The notes: generated by a model from the letters alone, not told the origin. A DNA stretch of 44,985 bases from an uncultured Pelagibacteraceae bacterium (GCA_902528375.1 CABZSS010000007.1:1-44985); one strand, 5' to 3'. Counted from the stretch's first letter, positions 10,891 through 21,728 are shown. Numbers and translations are program-made.

Positions 10891-12117
10891 TTCCTATTAC
10901 TTCATATTTATAAGATACAAGTTGATTTAAACCAACAGGACCTCTAGGTGGTAATTTATTAGTTGATATACCTACCTCACCACCAAAGCCAAGTTCAGCT
11001 CCGTCTGCAAATTGAGTCGATGAATTATGAATTAATATTGAACTTTTCACATTTTCAAAAAAGTATTTTGTATTTTTTTTATTATTAGAAATAATTGCCT
11101 CAGTATGTGAGGTACCATACTTATTAATGTGTTCGACGGCATCCTCTACATTGTTGACTTTTTTAACGGAAATTTTTAATGACAAGTATTCGGTCGACCA
11201 ATCTTTTGGTGTTGCTTTATGAATTTTTTTTGGAGAAATTTTTCTGATAGTGTCGTCAGCATATATTTCACAATTATTTTTTAATAAATCATTAATAATT
11301 AAATTGATGTTTTCGCTAGATAGTTTTCTATGAACAAGTAATGTCTCTGTAGCACCACAAATTCCAGGGTTTCTTAATTTTGCATTTAATATAATTTTAC
11401 TTGCCATTTTGTGGTTTACGTTTTCATCTACAAATGTATGACACAAACCTTCAAGATGTCCTATGGTGGGTATATTTGAATATTTTTTTACCTTTTTTAT
11501 TAAATTTTTGCCGCCTCTTGGAATTATTACATCTATGTAAGACTCCATTTTAGACAGTAAAAAATCTACCACTTTTCTATTTTTTTTTTCAATAAATTGA
11601 ACAAAATTTACATCTACCTTATTTTTCTTAAGAGCTTTTCTGAATAATTTTGAGATAATTTTATTAGAATTAAAAGCCTCTGAACCTCCTTTTAATATTA
11701 CACTATTCCCAGATTTAAAACATAAAGAAGAGACGTCTGAAGTTACGTTTGGTCTACTTTCATAAATAACTCCAACTACCCCAATAGGAATAGTAACTTT
11801 TTTAATCTTTAATTTGTTAGGTCGACTCCATTTAGAAACCACTCTATTTACGGGGTCTTTGAGTTTAATTATTTCTAAAACAGATTTCCTGATACCTTCA
11901 ATTTTTTTATCATTAAGCTCTAATCTATTTATTAAATTAATATCAAGTTTTTTTTGTCTAGCTATCCTCAGGTCCTTTAAATTTTCTTTTAAAATTTTGT
12001 CATTATATTTAGTTAATAAGCTAACATAATCTTTTAAAATCTTATTTTTTTTTTCTTTATTAATAATTTTTAATCCTGCCTTAACTGCCTTTATTCCAAT
12101 TCTATTTAAATAATTTC

Positions 12118-12121
<4 letters not shown>
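10871..12121 (-). CDS. proA: Gamma-glutamyl phosphate reductase
   Basis: NADPH-dependent reduction of glutamyl-5-phosphate to glutamate semialdehyde, the second step of proline synthesis. The 416 residues match the family length. It has the aldehyde dehydrogenase fold with PIGVVGVIYESRPNVTSD, the SGNSVILKGG cofactor segment, the catalytic cysteine in NPGICGATETLLV, and the C-terminal block ELGFGGEVGISTNKLPPRGPVG. The ATG overlaps the proB stop by four bases (ATGA), giving a proB-proA pair in which the two enzymes pass the unstable acyl phosphate. The 3' end overlaps nadD by 20 bases. Confidence 0.96.
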
Positions 12122-14230
<2,109 letters not shown>

Positions 14231-14485
14231 TTAATTGGGTTTAACTGAAACGTAAGTCCTATCGGACTTTGATTTTTTGAAAATAACTTTCCCTTTTACC
14301 ACTGAAAAGATTGAATGATCCTTCCCCATACCAACATTTTGTCCAGGGAAAATTTTTGTTCCCCTTTGTCTAACAATAATATTTCCAGGCACTACAAATT
14401 GACCCCCATATTTTTTAACTCCTAGACGTCTGCCCGCACTATCTCTTCCGTTCCTTGACGATCCACCTGCTTTTTTTGTTGCCAT
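14231..14485 (-). CDS. rpmA: 50S ribosomal protein L27
   Basis: Ribosomal protein whose N-terminal arm reaches the peptidyl transferase centre. It is 84 residues, the usual length. It begins [18 protein letters not shown] and continues with [10 protein letters not shown], the near-invariant L27 opening, with no N-terminal extension of the Firmicute type that needs cleavage. The start overlaps the rplU stop by one base. It is the second gene of the ribosomal part of the run and is driven by the promoter in front of rplU. Confidence 0.98.
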   Translation of the reverse strand: MATKKAGGSSRNGRDSAGRRLGVKKYGGQFVVPGNIIVRQRGTKIFPGQNVGMGKDHSIFSVVKGKVIFKKSKSDRTYVSVKPN

Positions 14486-14889
14486 TATTTAACTTTAGTT
14501 GTTGTTTTTTTTTCTTCTTTTTTTTTGCTTACTTTAGTAATTTTCTCTGCCTCAGACAAGACCTTTCCATCTTTTGACATAATTTTGTTTACTCTAATTA
14601 ATGAAAATTGTTGTCTGTGACCGTTTTTTCTTCTTGAATTTTTACGTCTACGTTTTTTAAATATTAAAACAGTTCTATTTTTTGAATTTTTTAATAATTC
14701 AGCCTCAACTTTTGCACCAGAAACAACAGGGTTACCTAACTCAATGCTTTTGTCATCTCCGTAAGCCAAAATCTCTTTGAACTCTATTTTACTATTTGGC
14801 ATTCCTTCTGGAAATTTTTCAATTTTCAAAATTTCTCCAGCTTTGACTTTGTACTGTTTTCCGCCTGTTTGTATGACTGCAAATGACAT
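14485..14889 (-). CDS. rplU: 50S ribosomal protein L21
   Basis: Large-subunit protein that binds 23S rRNA. I place the start at the ATG at 14889, giving [15 protein letters not shown], which matches the family start. An in-frame TTG at 14916 would lie on the -10 element and add nine residues not seen in L21. With this start the protein has 134 residues. The lysine-rich block [16 protein letters not shown] is the rRNA-binding part. The C-terminus is a lysine-rich tail of about 30 residues ([18 protein letters not shown]), longer than in E. coli L21 (103 residues). Its stop overlaps rpmA by one base. Confidence 0.95.
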   Translation of the reverse strand: MSFAVIQTGGKQYKVKAGEILKIEKFPEGMPNSKIEFKEILAYGDDKSIELGNPVVSGAKVEAELLKNSKNRTVLIFKKRRRKNSRRKNGHRQQFSLIRVNKIMSKDGKVLSEAEKITKVSKKKEEKKTTTKVK

Positions 14890-14914
14890 AAAAGTGTTTT
14901 CTAAATTATGCTGC

Positions 14915-14942
14915 AATATAGTTCCAAGGTATTTATAGTCAA
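14915..14942 (-). promoter_or_regulatory. Promoter of rplU-rpmA (-35 TTGACT, -10 TATATT)
   Basis: On the minus strand, ACTTGACT gives the -35 TTGACT at 14942-14937. A 16-base spacer is followed by -10 TATATT at 14920-14915. Transcription would begin near 14908, about 19 bases before the rplU ATG at 14889. The promoter starts directly at the gloB stop, so ribosomal genes can be transcribed separately from metX-metW-gloB. The same ACTTGACT is found in front of rpmB. Confidence 0.65.
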
Positions 14943-14943
14943 G

Positions 14944-15672
14944 TTATATCGATTTAAAATTATCCTTTAAATCCCTTAATTTTGAAAATTCTTCCTGATT
15001 TTTTGCCCTTAAAAAAATGTTACAATTCAATTCATCTTTTATTGTAGTTGGCACAGAAGGAAAACCACTATCTAGTTTTTTTTTAATATTTAGAATCTTT
15101 TTATTAAGTTCAGAATTGTTTTGGTCAAATCTTTGACAAAAAATTGCATTATTCAAAGTATATTCGTGCCCAAAGTATACTTTTGTTTCAGGAGGTAAAA
15201 TTTTTAATCTTAATAATGAATTAAACATATCTTCATAGCTCCCCTCAAAAATTCTTCCACACCCCAAAGAAAACAATGTATCTCCAGTAAAAACTGTTTT
15301 TTCGTTAAAAAAATGAAAGCATATATGTCCAGAAGTGTGCCCAGGTACATGAATTACTTTAAATTCAAATATGCCATCCTTCCAAACCTGATTATCTTTT
15401 AAGGGAATATCAATCATAGGAATTCTATCTTTATCATCTTCAAAGGCTAGAATTTTTGCGTCAAACTTATTTTTAAGGATATTATTTCCACCAATATGAT
15501 CACCATGATGATGAGTATTTAGAATGTATTTTAAATTTAAATTATTTTTTTTGATATACTCTAATACTGGTTTTACCTCACCAGGATCTACCACGCAAGT
15601 ATCCAGGTTTTTTTCATTGATTAGCAAATATGAAAAATTGTCAGTAAGACATTTTATTATTTCAATTTTCAC
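14944..15672 (-). CDS. gloB: Hydroxyacylglutathione hydrolase (glyoxalase II)
   Basis: Zinc hydrolase that cleaves S-lactoylglutathione to lactate and glutathione in methylglyoxal detoxification. It is 242 residues. The metallo-beta-lactamase fold shows THHHGDH at 53-59, then VPGHTSGHICFHF, TGDTLFSLGCGRIFEG and GHEYTLNNA, the last being characteristic of GloB as opposed to other family members. The C-terminal glutathione-binding helices are present. It lies one base after metW, so it probably shares the riboswitch-controlled metX transcript. Confidence 0.93.
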   Translation of the reverse strand: MKIEIIKCLTDNFSYLLINEKNLDTCVVDPGEVKPVLEYIKKNNLNLKYILNTHHHGDHIGGNNILKNKFDAKILAFEDDKDRIPMIDIPLKDNQVWKDGIFEFKVIHVPGHTSGHICFHFFNEKTVFTGDTLFSLGCGRIFEGSYEDMFNSLLRLKILPPETKVYFGHEYTLNNAIFCQRFDQNNSELNKKILNIKKKLDSGFPSVPTTIKDELNCNIFLRAKNQEEFSKLRDLKDNFKSI

Positions 15673-15673
15673 T

Positions 15674-16228
15674 TTATTTCTTTAGTATAAAAATTCCTAA
15701 TTCAGAAAACAAATTCTGAAATTTTAAATTTTTTAAATTAATCTTAATATTTCTTTGATTGCAATAATTTTCAAAATCTTTAATTGTACACATATGCAGA
15801 TTTGGAGTATTATACCATTCATTAGGTAAATTTTCTGTAACTGGCATTGTGCCCTTTAAAAGTAAATGGAGTCTTACTTTCCAGTGTCCAAAATTTGGGA
15901 TTGATACAATTGCTTTTTTGCCAATCCTTAGTAATTCATTCAATACATTTTCTGGATCTAAGAAAGCTTGTAAAGTTTGACTTAGAATTACAAAATCAAA
16001 AGAGTTATCTGGAAATTGCCTTAAATCTTTTTCTGCATCACCTTCAATAACAGTTAAACCTTTTTCAACACACTTTTGAACATTCGATTTTGATAATTCA
16101 ATCCCCCTTATATCTTTACTGATATTTTCAGTTATATATTTCATTAATTCGCCATTTCCACACCCTACATCTAAAATCTTGGCGTTTTTTGTCACTAAGT
16201 TTGCGATATTATAAAATTCTTTTTTCAT
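15674..16228 (-). CDS. metW: Methionine biosynthesis protein MetW
   Basis: Small class I methyltransferase-fold protein that is nearly always encoded next to metX and needed for full homoserine acetylation in bacteria with the MetXW system. It is 184 residues. The SAM-type motif DVGCGNGE lies at about 20-27. Family segments include FDFVILSQTLQAF, PNFGHWKVRLHLLLKGTMP and the EWYNTPNLHMCTIKDF stretch. Its start overlaps the metX stop by one base. Whether it methylates anything is unknown; family data treat it as a partner of MetX. Confidence 0.94.
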   Translation of the reverse strand: MKKEFYNIANLVTKNAKILDVGCGNGELMKYITENISKDIRGIELSKSNVQKCVEKGLTVIEGDAEKDLRQFPDNSFDFVILSQTLQAFLDPENVLNELLRIGKKAIVSIPNFGHWKVRLHLLLKGTMPVTENLPNEWYNTPNLHMCTIKDFENYCNQRNIKINLKNLKFQNLFSELGIFILKK

Positions 16229-17346
16229 TAAATTTTCTCATAAGATTTGTTTAAAAAATTCCTCACAGTGCTGAGGAAGTCTGGAACATCAAGTAAAAAA
16301 GAGTCGTGTCCTTTATCAGATGTAATTTCAACAAATCCAACGTCTTTACCAATAGCATTAAGTGCTATCACTATTTCTCTGTTTTCAGATGTTGGATAGA
16401 GCCAGTCTGATGTAAAAGATATAATAAAAAATTTTGTATTACTTTTTTCAAAAGCTTTGGATAGATTGCCGCCAAACTTTTTTGTTAAGTCAAAATAATC
16501 CATAGCTCTTGTGATATATAAATAGCTATTTGCATCAAACCTATCCACAAAAACTGAGCCTTGATATCTTAGATAACTTTCTATTTGAAAGTCAGCATCA
16601 AAGCTAAACTTTAAATCATCTCTTTCTTGTAATTTCCTTCCAAACTTTTCTTGAAGACCTGCTTTGGATAAATAAGTTATGTGCGCTGCCATTCTTGCAA
16701 CTGCAAGCCCTTTATCCGGTTGTGTATTTTGCTCTTCGTAAAAGCCATCTTGCCAATTACTATCTGCCATTATTGATTGTCTACCAAGTTCATTAAGAGC
16801 AATATTTTGAGCTGAATGACTTGCGGTGCAGGCAATTGGTATTGCGGTATGAGCCTTGTTTGGGAAGTTAGATACAAACTGAAGGACTTGCATTCCACCC
16901 ATAGATCCCCCAATAACGCAAAATAATTTTTCAATTTTAAAATATTCTAAAAGGTTATATTGAGCATTAACCATATCATTTATTGTGATTACAGGAAAAT
17001 TAGTTCCGAAAGGTTTTTTTGTCTCCGGATTAATATCACTTGGTCCAAAAGAACCCATGCAACCACCTATAACGTTAGCTGCAATTACAAAGTATTTATT
17101 GGTATCAATAGCTTTATCAGGTCCAAGGGCATAATTCCACCAACCGTCTTTTTTCGTAATTGGATTTATTCCTGAAGCAAACTGGTCTCCCGTTAATGCA
17201 TGAAAAACCAATATAGCATTATTTTTTTTATCACTTAATTTTCCATATGTTTCATAAGCCAATGGAAAATCACTGATTGTCTGACCACAATCTAGTTTCA
17301 ACGGTTTTTTTACCAGTAAAGTTTTTATTTTATCTTTTTCACTCAT
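16228..17346 (-). CDS. metX: Homoserine O-acetyltransferase
   Basis: Acetylates (or in some homologs succinylates) homoserine with acyl-CoA, opening the direct-sulfhydrylation route to methionine. The 372 residues match the family. It has an alpha/beta hydrolase fold with nucleophile Ser148 in GGSMGG, Asp314 in TSDW and His347 in KGHDSF as the catalytic triad, plus HALTGDQFASG near the oxyanion region. The ATG at 17346 has no clear Shine-Dalgarno. The leader holds a SAM-II riboswitch, so expression should fall when SAM is high. The sulfhydrylase (metY/metZ) is not in the window. Confidence 0.95.
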   Translation of the reverse strand: MSEKDKIKTLLVKKPLKLDCGQTISDFPLAYETYGKLSDKKNNAILVFHALTGDQFASGINPITKKDGWWNYALGPDKAIDTNKYFVIAANVIGGCMGSFGPSDINPETKKPFGTNFPVITINDMVNAQYNLLEYFKIEKLFCVIGGSMGGMQVLQFVSNFPNKAHTAIPIACTASHSAQNIALNELGRQSIMADSNWQDGFYEEQNTQPDKGLAVARMAAHITYLSKAGLQEKFGRKLQERDDLKFSFDADFQIESYLRYQGSVFVDRFDANSYLYITRAMDYFDLTKKFGGNLSKAFEKSNTKFFIISFTSDWLYPTSENREIVIALNAIGKDVGFVEITSDKGHDSFLLDVPDFLSTVRNFLNKSYEKI

Positions 17347-17374
17347 AGTTTTTTTGAATTGTGAGGAAAAAAAA

Positions 17375-17425
17375 CTTATTTAGCGGTTTTTTTAAAGCGC
17401 TCGCAATTCAGTTAAATCAGCGCAA
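17375..17425 (-). promoter_or_regulatory. SAM-II riboswitch in the metX leader
   Basis: The minus-strand leader reads GCGCTGATTTAAC at 17423-17411, then TTGCGAGCGC ending at 17397, an A-rich linker and CGCTAAATAAG at 17385-17375. This follows the known SAM-II H-type pseudoknot as I remember it: P1 is GCGCT (17423-17419) with AGCGC (17401-17397), the loop carries the conserved GATTTAAC, and the 3' element CGCTAAA closes the pseudoknot. SAM-II elements are known from alphaproteobacterial and Sargasso Sea met genes, including metX. Unusually, the 3' element is followed by eight T (17374-17367) and lies about 28 bases before the ATG rather than over a Shine-Dalgarno. Confidence 0.88.
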
Positions 17426-17431
17426 AATTCT

Positions 17432-17458
17432 TTTATAACATGTAACTATTTATGTCAA
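17432..17458 (-). promoter_or_regulatory. Promoter of metX (-35 TTGACA, extended -10)
   Basis: On the minus strand a consensus -35 TTGACA (17458-17453) is followed after 15 bases by TATAAA (17437-17432), preceded by TGT so that an extended -10 (TGnTATAAA) is formed. The short spacer is compensated by the extended -10. Transcription would start near 17425, exactly at the 5' edge of the SAM-II element, which supports both calls. Confidence 0.7.
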
Positions 17459-17519
17459 TTATATCCCGTATAGGGTTAATTTTATTTAAATAACCGTTAT
17501 ATTATTTATATATATCGTT

Positions 17520-18599
17520 ATGCAAAAATTAAATTACAGAAAAATAAATGTGCAAAGCTATGTACCGGGCAAGTCAAATATTTTTAGAAAAAAAAATATT
17601 ATTAAACTATCTGCAAATGAATCTGCACTTGGCCAATCACCTAAATCCAGAAAAATAATTTCAAGTATAAAAAAGCTGGATAAATATCCAGATAGCAAAA
17701 CAAGAACTTTAAGGAGAGAAATCTCACAAAAATTCAAATGTAATTTTGATCAAATTATTTGTGGCTCAGGATCTGACGAAGTCATACAATTATTGTGTCA
17801 ATTATTTTTACAAAAAAAAGATGAGGTTATCGTTCCTCAGTTTAGTTTTTTAATGTATAGGATTTACAGCAATATAATTGGCTCAAAAGTAATCTTTTCT
17901 AGGGAAAATAAATTTAAAGTTTCAGTTAAGGGAATTCTGGATAAAGTTTCGAATAAAACAAAAATTGTTTTTTTGGCTAATCCTAATAATCCGACAGGTA
18001 CTTATTTAACAAAAAAAGAGCTTCTTGAATTAAGAAAAAAACTTAGACAAAATATTCTTCTTGTAATTGATGATGCTTACTATGAATATATGGTAAATAA
18101 AGATTACAAATCTGGATTAGAATTATTTAAGAATAAAAAAAATGTATTTGTTCTAAGGACATTTTCAAAAATTTACGGTTTAGCTTCACTAAGAATAGGC
18201 TGGGGTTATGGGTCTAAAGATATTGTAAAAGAACTTCTTAAAATCAAACCACCGTTCAACATAAATAAAATCGCTGAAATGGCTGCAGTTGAGGCATTAA
18301 AAGACAAATCATTTATCACAAAATCAATTAAACATAATCTAAGATGGGCTTATAAGATTAAAAAAACTTTAGAAAATTATAAAATTGAAACTAATAAAGT
18401 TACAGCAAATTTTCTTTTTTTAGATTTTGATAATTGTAAATATTCTGCTATTAAAATAAAAAAATTTCTTGAAAAAAAAGGAATTCTTTTAAGAAGTTTA
18501 GAAGCATACAAAATTAAAAATAAGTTAAGATTAACAATTGGGAACACAAGAGAGAATATTCTTCTTCTTAAAACCTTAGAAAAAATATTTGGAAAATGA
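17520..18599 (+). CDS. hisC: Histidinol-phosphate aminotransferase
   Basis: Class II PLP aminotransferase of histidine synthesis; in alphaproteobacteria such enzymes often also serve phenylalanine and tyrosine. It is 359 residues. It shows KLSANESALGQSP near the N-terminus, GSGSDEVIQLL, the ANPNNPTGTY motif, DDAYYEY (PLP-binding Asp/Tyr) and the catalytic lysine in RTFSKIYGLASLRIGWG. The overlap of four bases with the following prephenate dehydrogenase gene suggests that this copy works in aromatic amino acid synthesis. There is no Shine-Dalgarno: TATATATAT ends four bases before the ATG, so a leaderless or very short leader is possible. Confidence 0.9.
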   Translation: MQKLNYRKINVQSYVPGKSNIFRKKNIIKLSANESALGQSPKSRKIISSIKKLDKYPDSKTRTLRREISQKFKCNFDQIICGSGSDEVIQLLCQLFLQKKDEVIVPQFSFLMYRIYSNIIGSKVIFSRENKFKVSVKGILDKVSNKTKIVFLANPNNPTGTYLTKKELLELRKKLRQNILLVIDDAYYEYMVNKDYKSGLELFKNKKNVFVLRTFSKIYGLASLRIGWGYGSKDIVKELLKIKPPFNINKIAEMAAVEALKDKSFITKSIKHNLRWAYKIKKTLENYKIETNKVTANFLFLDFDNCKYSAIKIKKFLEKKGILLRSLEAYKIKNKLRLTIGNTRENILLLKTLEKIFGK

Positions 18600-19492
18600 T
18601 CAATAAATTATTAATTGTAGGCTGTGGCTTAATAGGCTCATCAATATTAAAGAAGGTTTGTAAAAAAAAGATTGCCAAAAAAATATTAGTTTTTGAAAAA
18701 TCTAAAAAAAATCAAAGAACATTAAAGAGATTTAAGCTTAAATTTCAGTTAATTAAAAAAATGGATAAAAAAATATCTGAATGTGATTTTATTATCATTT
18801 GCACTCCCCTAAGCGAATACAAAAAAATATTTTTAGCATGTAATAAATATTCAAAAAAGAATGTATTGATTACTGATGTTGGCTCTGCAAAGAGAGACAC
18901 AATCATCAAAATAAATAGAATTAAAAGAAAAGATATTAACTGGATTTCAAGTCATCCAATAGCAGGCTCCGAAGTTTCAGGACCATTGAATGGTAATGAA
19001 AATCTATTTGTAAATAAATGGTCAGTAATAATTAAACCAAAAAAATCACAAACCAAAGAAATGAAGAAAATATTGAGATTTTGGAAACTACTTGGCTCAA
19101 AAACAGCTGCCATGGATGCAGATCAACATGATAAGATATTTGCAATAACGAGTCATTTGCCACATTTGATTGCTTATAATTTAATTTTAACAGCAACTAA
19201 TTTTAAAATTTCAAATAAAGATAACGTTCTTAGATTTAGTGCAGGAGGATTAAGAGATTTTTCTAGAATTGCTGCTTCAAATGAAATTATGTGGCGAGAT
19301 ATATTCTTTAATAATAAATCAAACATGCACAAAGTGATTGATCTTTTCATTAAAAATTTAAAAGTATTTAAACGAGATATTAAATCAAATAAAAAGAATT
19401 TAGAAACTAAATTAAGAAATTTAAAAAAAGTAAGACAAAAGATAGTTTTATTAAAGCAAGATACTTCAAAACCAGATTTTGGCAGAACCTAG
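18596..19492 (+). CDS. tyrC: Prephenate/arogenate dehydrogenase (TyrA family)
   Basis: NAD(P)-dependent oxidative decarboxylation of prephenate or arogenate toward tyrosine. It is 298 residues, a monofunctional form without a chorismate mutase domain. The dinucleotide-binding motif is GCGLIGSSIL at about 9-18. FIIICTPLSEY, TDVGSAKRD and the SSHPIAGSEVSGP signature (active-site region) follow, then ITSHLPHLIAY and GGLRDFSRIAAS in the helical C-terminal domain. The substrate choice cannot be read directly. It overlaps hisC by four bases, a pairing usual in alphaproteobacteria. The symbol tyrC is by analogy. Confidence 0.88.
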   Translation: MINKLLIVGCGLIGSSILKKVCKKKIAKKILVFEKSKKNQRTLKRFKLKFQLIKKMDKKISECDFIIICTPLSEYKKIFLACNKYSKKNVLITDVGSAKRDTIIKINRIKRKDINWISSHPIAGSEVSGPLNGNENLFVNKWSVIIKPKKSQTKEMKKILRFWKLLGSKTAAMDADQHDKIFAITSHLPHLIAYNLILTATNFKISNKDNVLRFSAGGLRDFSRIAASNEIMWRDIFFNNKSNMHKVIDLFIKNLKVFKRDIKSNKKNLETKLRNLKKVRQKIVLLKQDTSKPDFGRT

Positions 19493-19494
19493 AT

Positions 19495-21015
19495 CTAAAA
19501 CTCTTTTATAAAATCTCCAATCATACTTTTGTAATTTTTGATGGAATTAGAAACTTTTTTACTTATTGGTTTATTTGCTTGGTCAAAACTTAAAGTTCTT
19601 ATTATACGTGAATTTTTGTGGTGGTTCATGACGTTTTCATCCCATTCCAAACCACAAAAATTTAAAATTTTCTCAATTTGATGTTTTGGATTTTCTACCA
19701 ACGTTTCATAGTTTAGATTGAAAATACTTTGAGGGAATTCTTTTTGCCAAAATTTCATTGTATTTAAATAAAGTTTATAAAATTTAGTGATATCCTTAAA
19801 GTCATTCACAAACTCTGTTTTAATTGGAAAATAATTTTTATAAATTGACCAACAATTATCTAAAGGGTCTCGAGTACAATTAATTATTCTGGCCTTTGGA
19901 AACAAACTCAAAATCAATCCTATATTACAAAAGTTTAATAATTCTTTATCTGTAAAAAAAGAAGATGAGTCATTTAATTCTGATATTAAAGAAAGATAAT
20001 CATTTCTATACTTGTCGATTGAAGAGACATCAATCTTTTTCTCACTAATTATTTTGTTAGCAATTTTCTGTATGTACTGTATCTCACCTCCACCAAACAC
20101 GTTTTTATGAGACGAAAGTATTTGTTCAATCAACGATGAACCCGAGCGCGGCATACCCACAATAAATATTAAATTTCTATGAGCCTCAGATGATTTTAAA
20201 TGTTTAATCTTTTTGTATAGGTTTATATAATTATTAATCTTTTTTTCGTCTTTACTAAAGTTATATTTTGTCTCCTTTTTTACCAATTCGTTCCCTATCT
20301 TCAAAAATTTAAAAGCATTCTTATAATCTTGAATATCTTCATAAGCTTTATGAACTCCATAATAGAGATGTATTTTTTCTAAATTATTTAAATCCTTATC
20401 ATTTATTTTCTTTAGCATTTCGTTCAAGTGAGGGTCGTTTTTGACGTATTTATGAACCAAAGAATATTGACGATCAGCATCAGTTAATTTTCTATTTAAT
20501 TCTAGTATTTTTTTACAATATTTTTTCGATTCCACTTTTTGATTAGTAATTCTATAAATGCCAACTAGATTAAATAAGGCTGGAACAGCATCTTTTTGTA
20601 TACTTAAAACTTTTTTATAATATCCTATCGACTCTTCAATTTTATTAGTCTCTCTTTTTAAATTTCCCAAATTATTAAGAATATGAAGATGATTGTTATC
20701 TATTTCTAAACCTTTTTCATAATATTTTTTTGCTACTGAATATTTGTGTAACTTATAAAAACATGTGCCTATATTATTTAGGAAATTTGGATGATCGGGA
20801 TTCAAAGCTAATGCTTCTCTCATAACATCTATTGACTTTTCAATTTCCCCATTTTTCTGGTAAGCAACGCTTAATAAATTAAAAAATAATTGGTGTTTTC
20901 TTTTTTTAAGTATTTTATTACATTCTCTTATAACTTCTAAAGATTTCCCTTTGACAAATTTTTGGTAAAGCTGATCATATTTTTTTTTTAGTTCTTCATC
21001 TGAGACTATATTCAT
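19495..21015 (-). CDS. TPR-repeat protein with sulfotransferase domain
   Basis: It has 506 residues in two parts. At about 25-170 there are tandem TPR units (for example HPNFLNNIGTCFYKLHKY, HLHILNNLGNLKRETNKI, ending before a looser helical stretch to about 270). From about 281 it has a sulfotransferase domain with the PAPS 5'-phosphosulfate loop FIVGMPRSGSSLIEQIL (GMPRSGSS at 287-294) and a second motif CTRDPLDNCWSIYKNYF near 380-396 for the 3' phosphate. TPR-sulfotransferase fusions are frequent in marine bacteria and resemble tyrosylprotein sulfotransferases, but the acceptor is not known. No signal peptide is visible. The start overlaps the NlpC/P60 gene stop by four bases. Confidence 0.85.
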   Translation of the reverse strand: MNIVSDEELKKKYDQLYQKFVKGKSLEVIRECNKILKKRKHQLFFNLLSVAYQKNGEIEKSIDVMREALALNPDHPNFLNNIGTCFYKLHKYSVAKKYYEKGLEIDNNHLHILNNLGNLKRETNKIEESIGYYKKVLSIQKDAVPALFNLVGIYRITNQKVESKKYCKKILELNRKLTDADRQYSLVHKYVKNDPHLNEMLKKINDKDLNNLEKIHLYYGVHKAYEDIQDYKNAFKFLKIGNELVKKETKYNFSKDEKKINNYINLYKKIKHLKSSEAHRNLIFIVGMPRSGSSLIEQILSSHKNVFGGGEIQYIQKIANKIISEKKIDVSSIDKYRNDYLSLISELNDSSSFFTDKELLNFCNIGLILSLFPKARIINCTRDPLDNCWSIYKNYFPIKTEFVNDFKDITKFYKLYLNTMKFWQKEFPQSIFNLNYETLVENPKHQIEKILNFCGLEWDENVMNHHKNSRIIRTLSFDQANKPISKKVSNSIKNYKSMIGDFIKEF

Positions 21016-21728
21016 TTTATTCCAATTACATCAAGTTTAGCGGTTTTTTTTATCAAATTTATTGTTTTTTTAATATCCATAATAATTACTTTTTTCTTCG
21101 GACCATAAGCATGTATCAACTTTTTTTTTGACAAACATACAGCTACATGGCCTTTCCAAAAAATAATTGCATTTTTTTTAATTGATCTTAATTTCTTGAA
21201 ATATTTAAATTGAGGTCCTGTGTCTCTTGGACAGTAAAGATTGTTAAATTTATAAAATAGTTGTATTAATCCAGAACAATCTACTCCATCAAACTTTTTT
21301 CCTCCCCATTTATATTTAACATCTCTAAAAATTTTTATTCTTTTAAATATTTTTTCTTTATAACTTAAAGGGACAACGTCAGATTTTTGTATCCAATAGT
21401 TATCAAAACTAAAAAATCCTTTATTACTCGATTTTACTTGTATCAGGGAAGTGAAACTCAATTTCATCCTAACTTTAGAAGTTTTATAAGGTTTTAAAAA
21501 AACCTTTGCTTTTAAAGAAGATACTTTATGTGTAGGCTTATGAAGGAAATTTTCAAATTTTTTTTTTTTAATAAAACCAACATATTTGTCATAACTGGTT
21601 TTTATTTTGTACCAATCTTTGTATCTTCTCAAAATTGTAAATTTTTCTCCATAAAGAATTTGTGAGGATAGTTTTGAATACTTTTTTTTATCTTCGTATA
21701 TATTTATGCAAGAATACTTATTAATCAT
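21012..21728 (-). CDS. NlpC/P60 family cysteine peptidase with SH3-like domains
   Basis: Predicted gamma-D-Glu-diamino acid endopeptidase acting on muropeptides. I use the ATG at 21728 (238 residues), which overlaps the ampG stop by one base. A longer frame from 21761 would run inside ampG and add unrelated residues. Two SH3-like segments (about 5-60 and 68-120) precede the NlpC/P60 core with catalytic Cys151 in GVDCSGL, His194 in GHVAV and His206 in LIHAYG. There is no signal peptide, so it likely acts in the cytosol on peptides imported by AmpG, as YkfC/DPP VI-type enzymes do. This use is inferred from context. Confidence 0.88.
   Translation of the reverse strand: MINKYSCINIYEDKKKYSKLSSQILYGEKFTILRRYKDWYKIKTSYDKYVGFIKKKKFENFLHKPTHKVSSLKAKVFLKPYKTSKVRMKLSFTSLIQVKSSNKGFFSFDNYWIQKSDVVPLSYKEKIFKRIKIFRDVKYKWGGKKFDGVDCSGLIQLFYKFNNLYCPRDTGPQFKYFKKLRSIKKNAIIFWKGHVAVCLSKKKLIHAYGPKKKVIIMDIKKTINLIKKTAKLDVIGIK

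Noticed and set aside
14890..14916. Longer N-terminus for L21 from a TTG at 14916
   Set aside because: It overlaps the -10 of the likely promoter, so it would not be in the mRNA, and the L21 family starts at the later ATG.
17347..17519. SAM-V riboswitch, the class known from SAR11
   Set aside because: The linear order of elements (GCGCTGATTTAAC, AGCGC, CGCTAAA) fits the remembered SAM-II metX sequence closely; I saw no reason to prefer SAM-V, though a covariance search should compare both.
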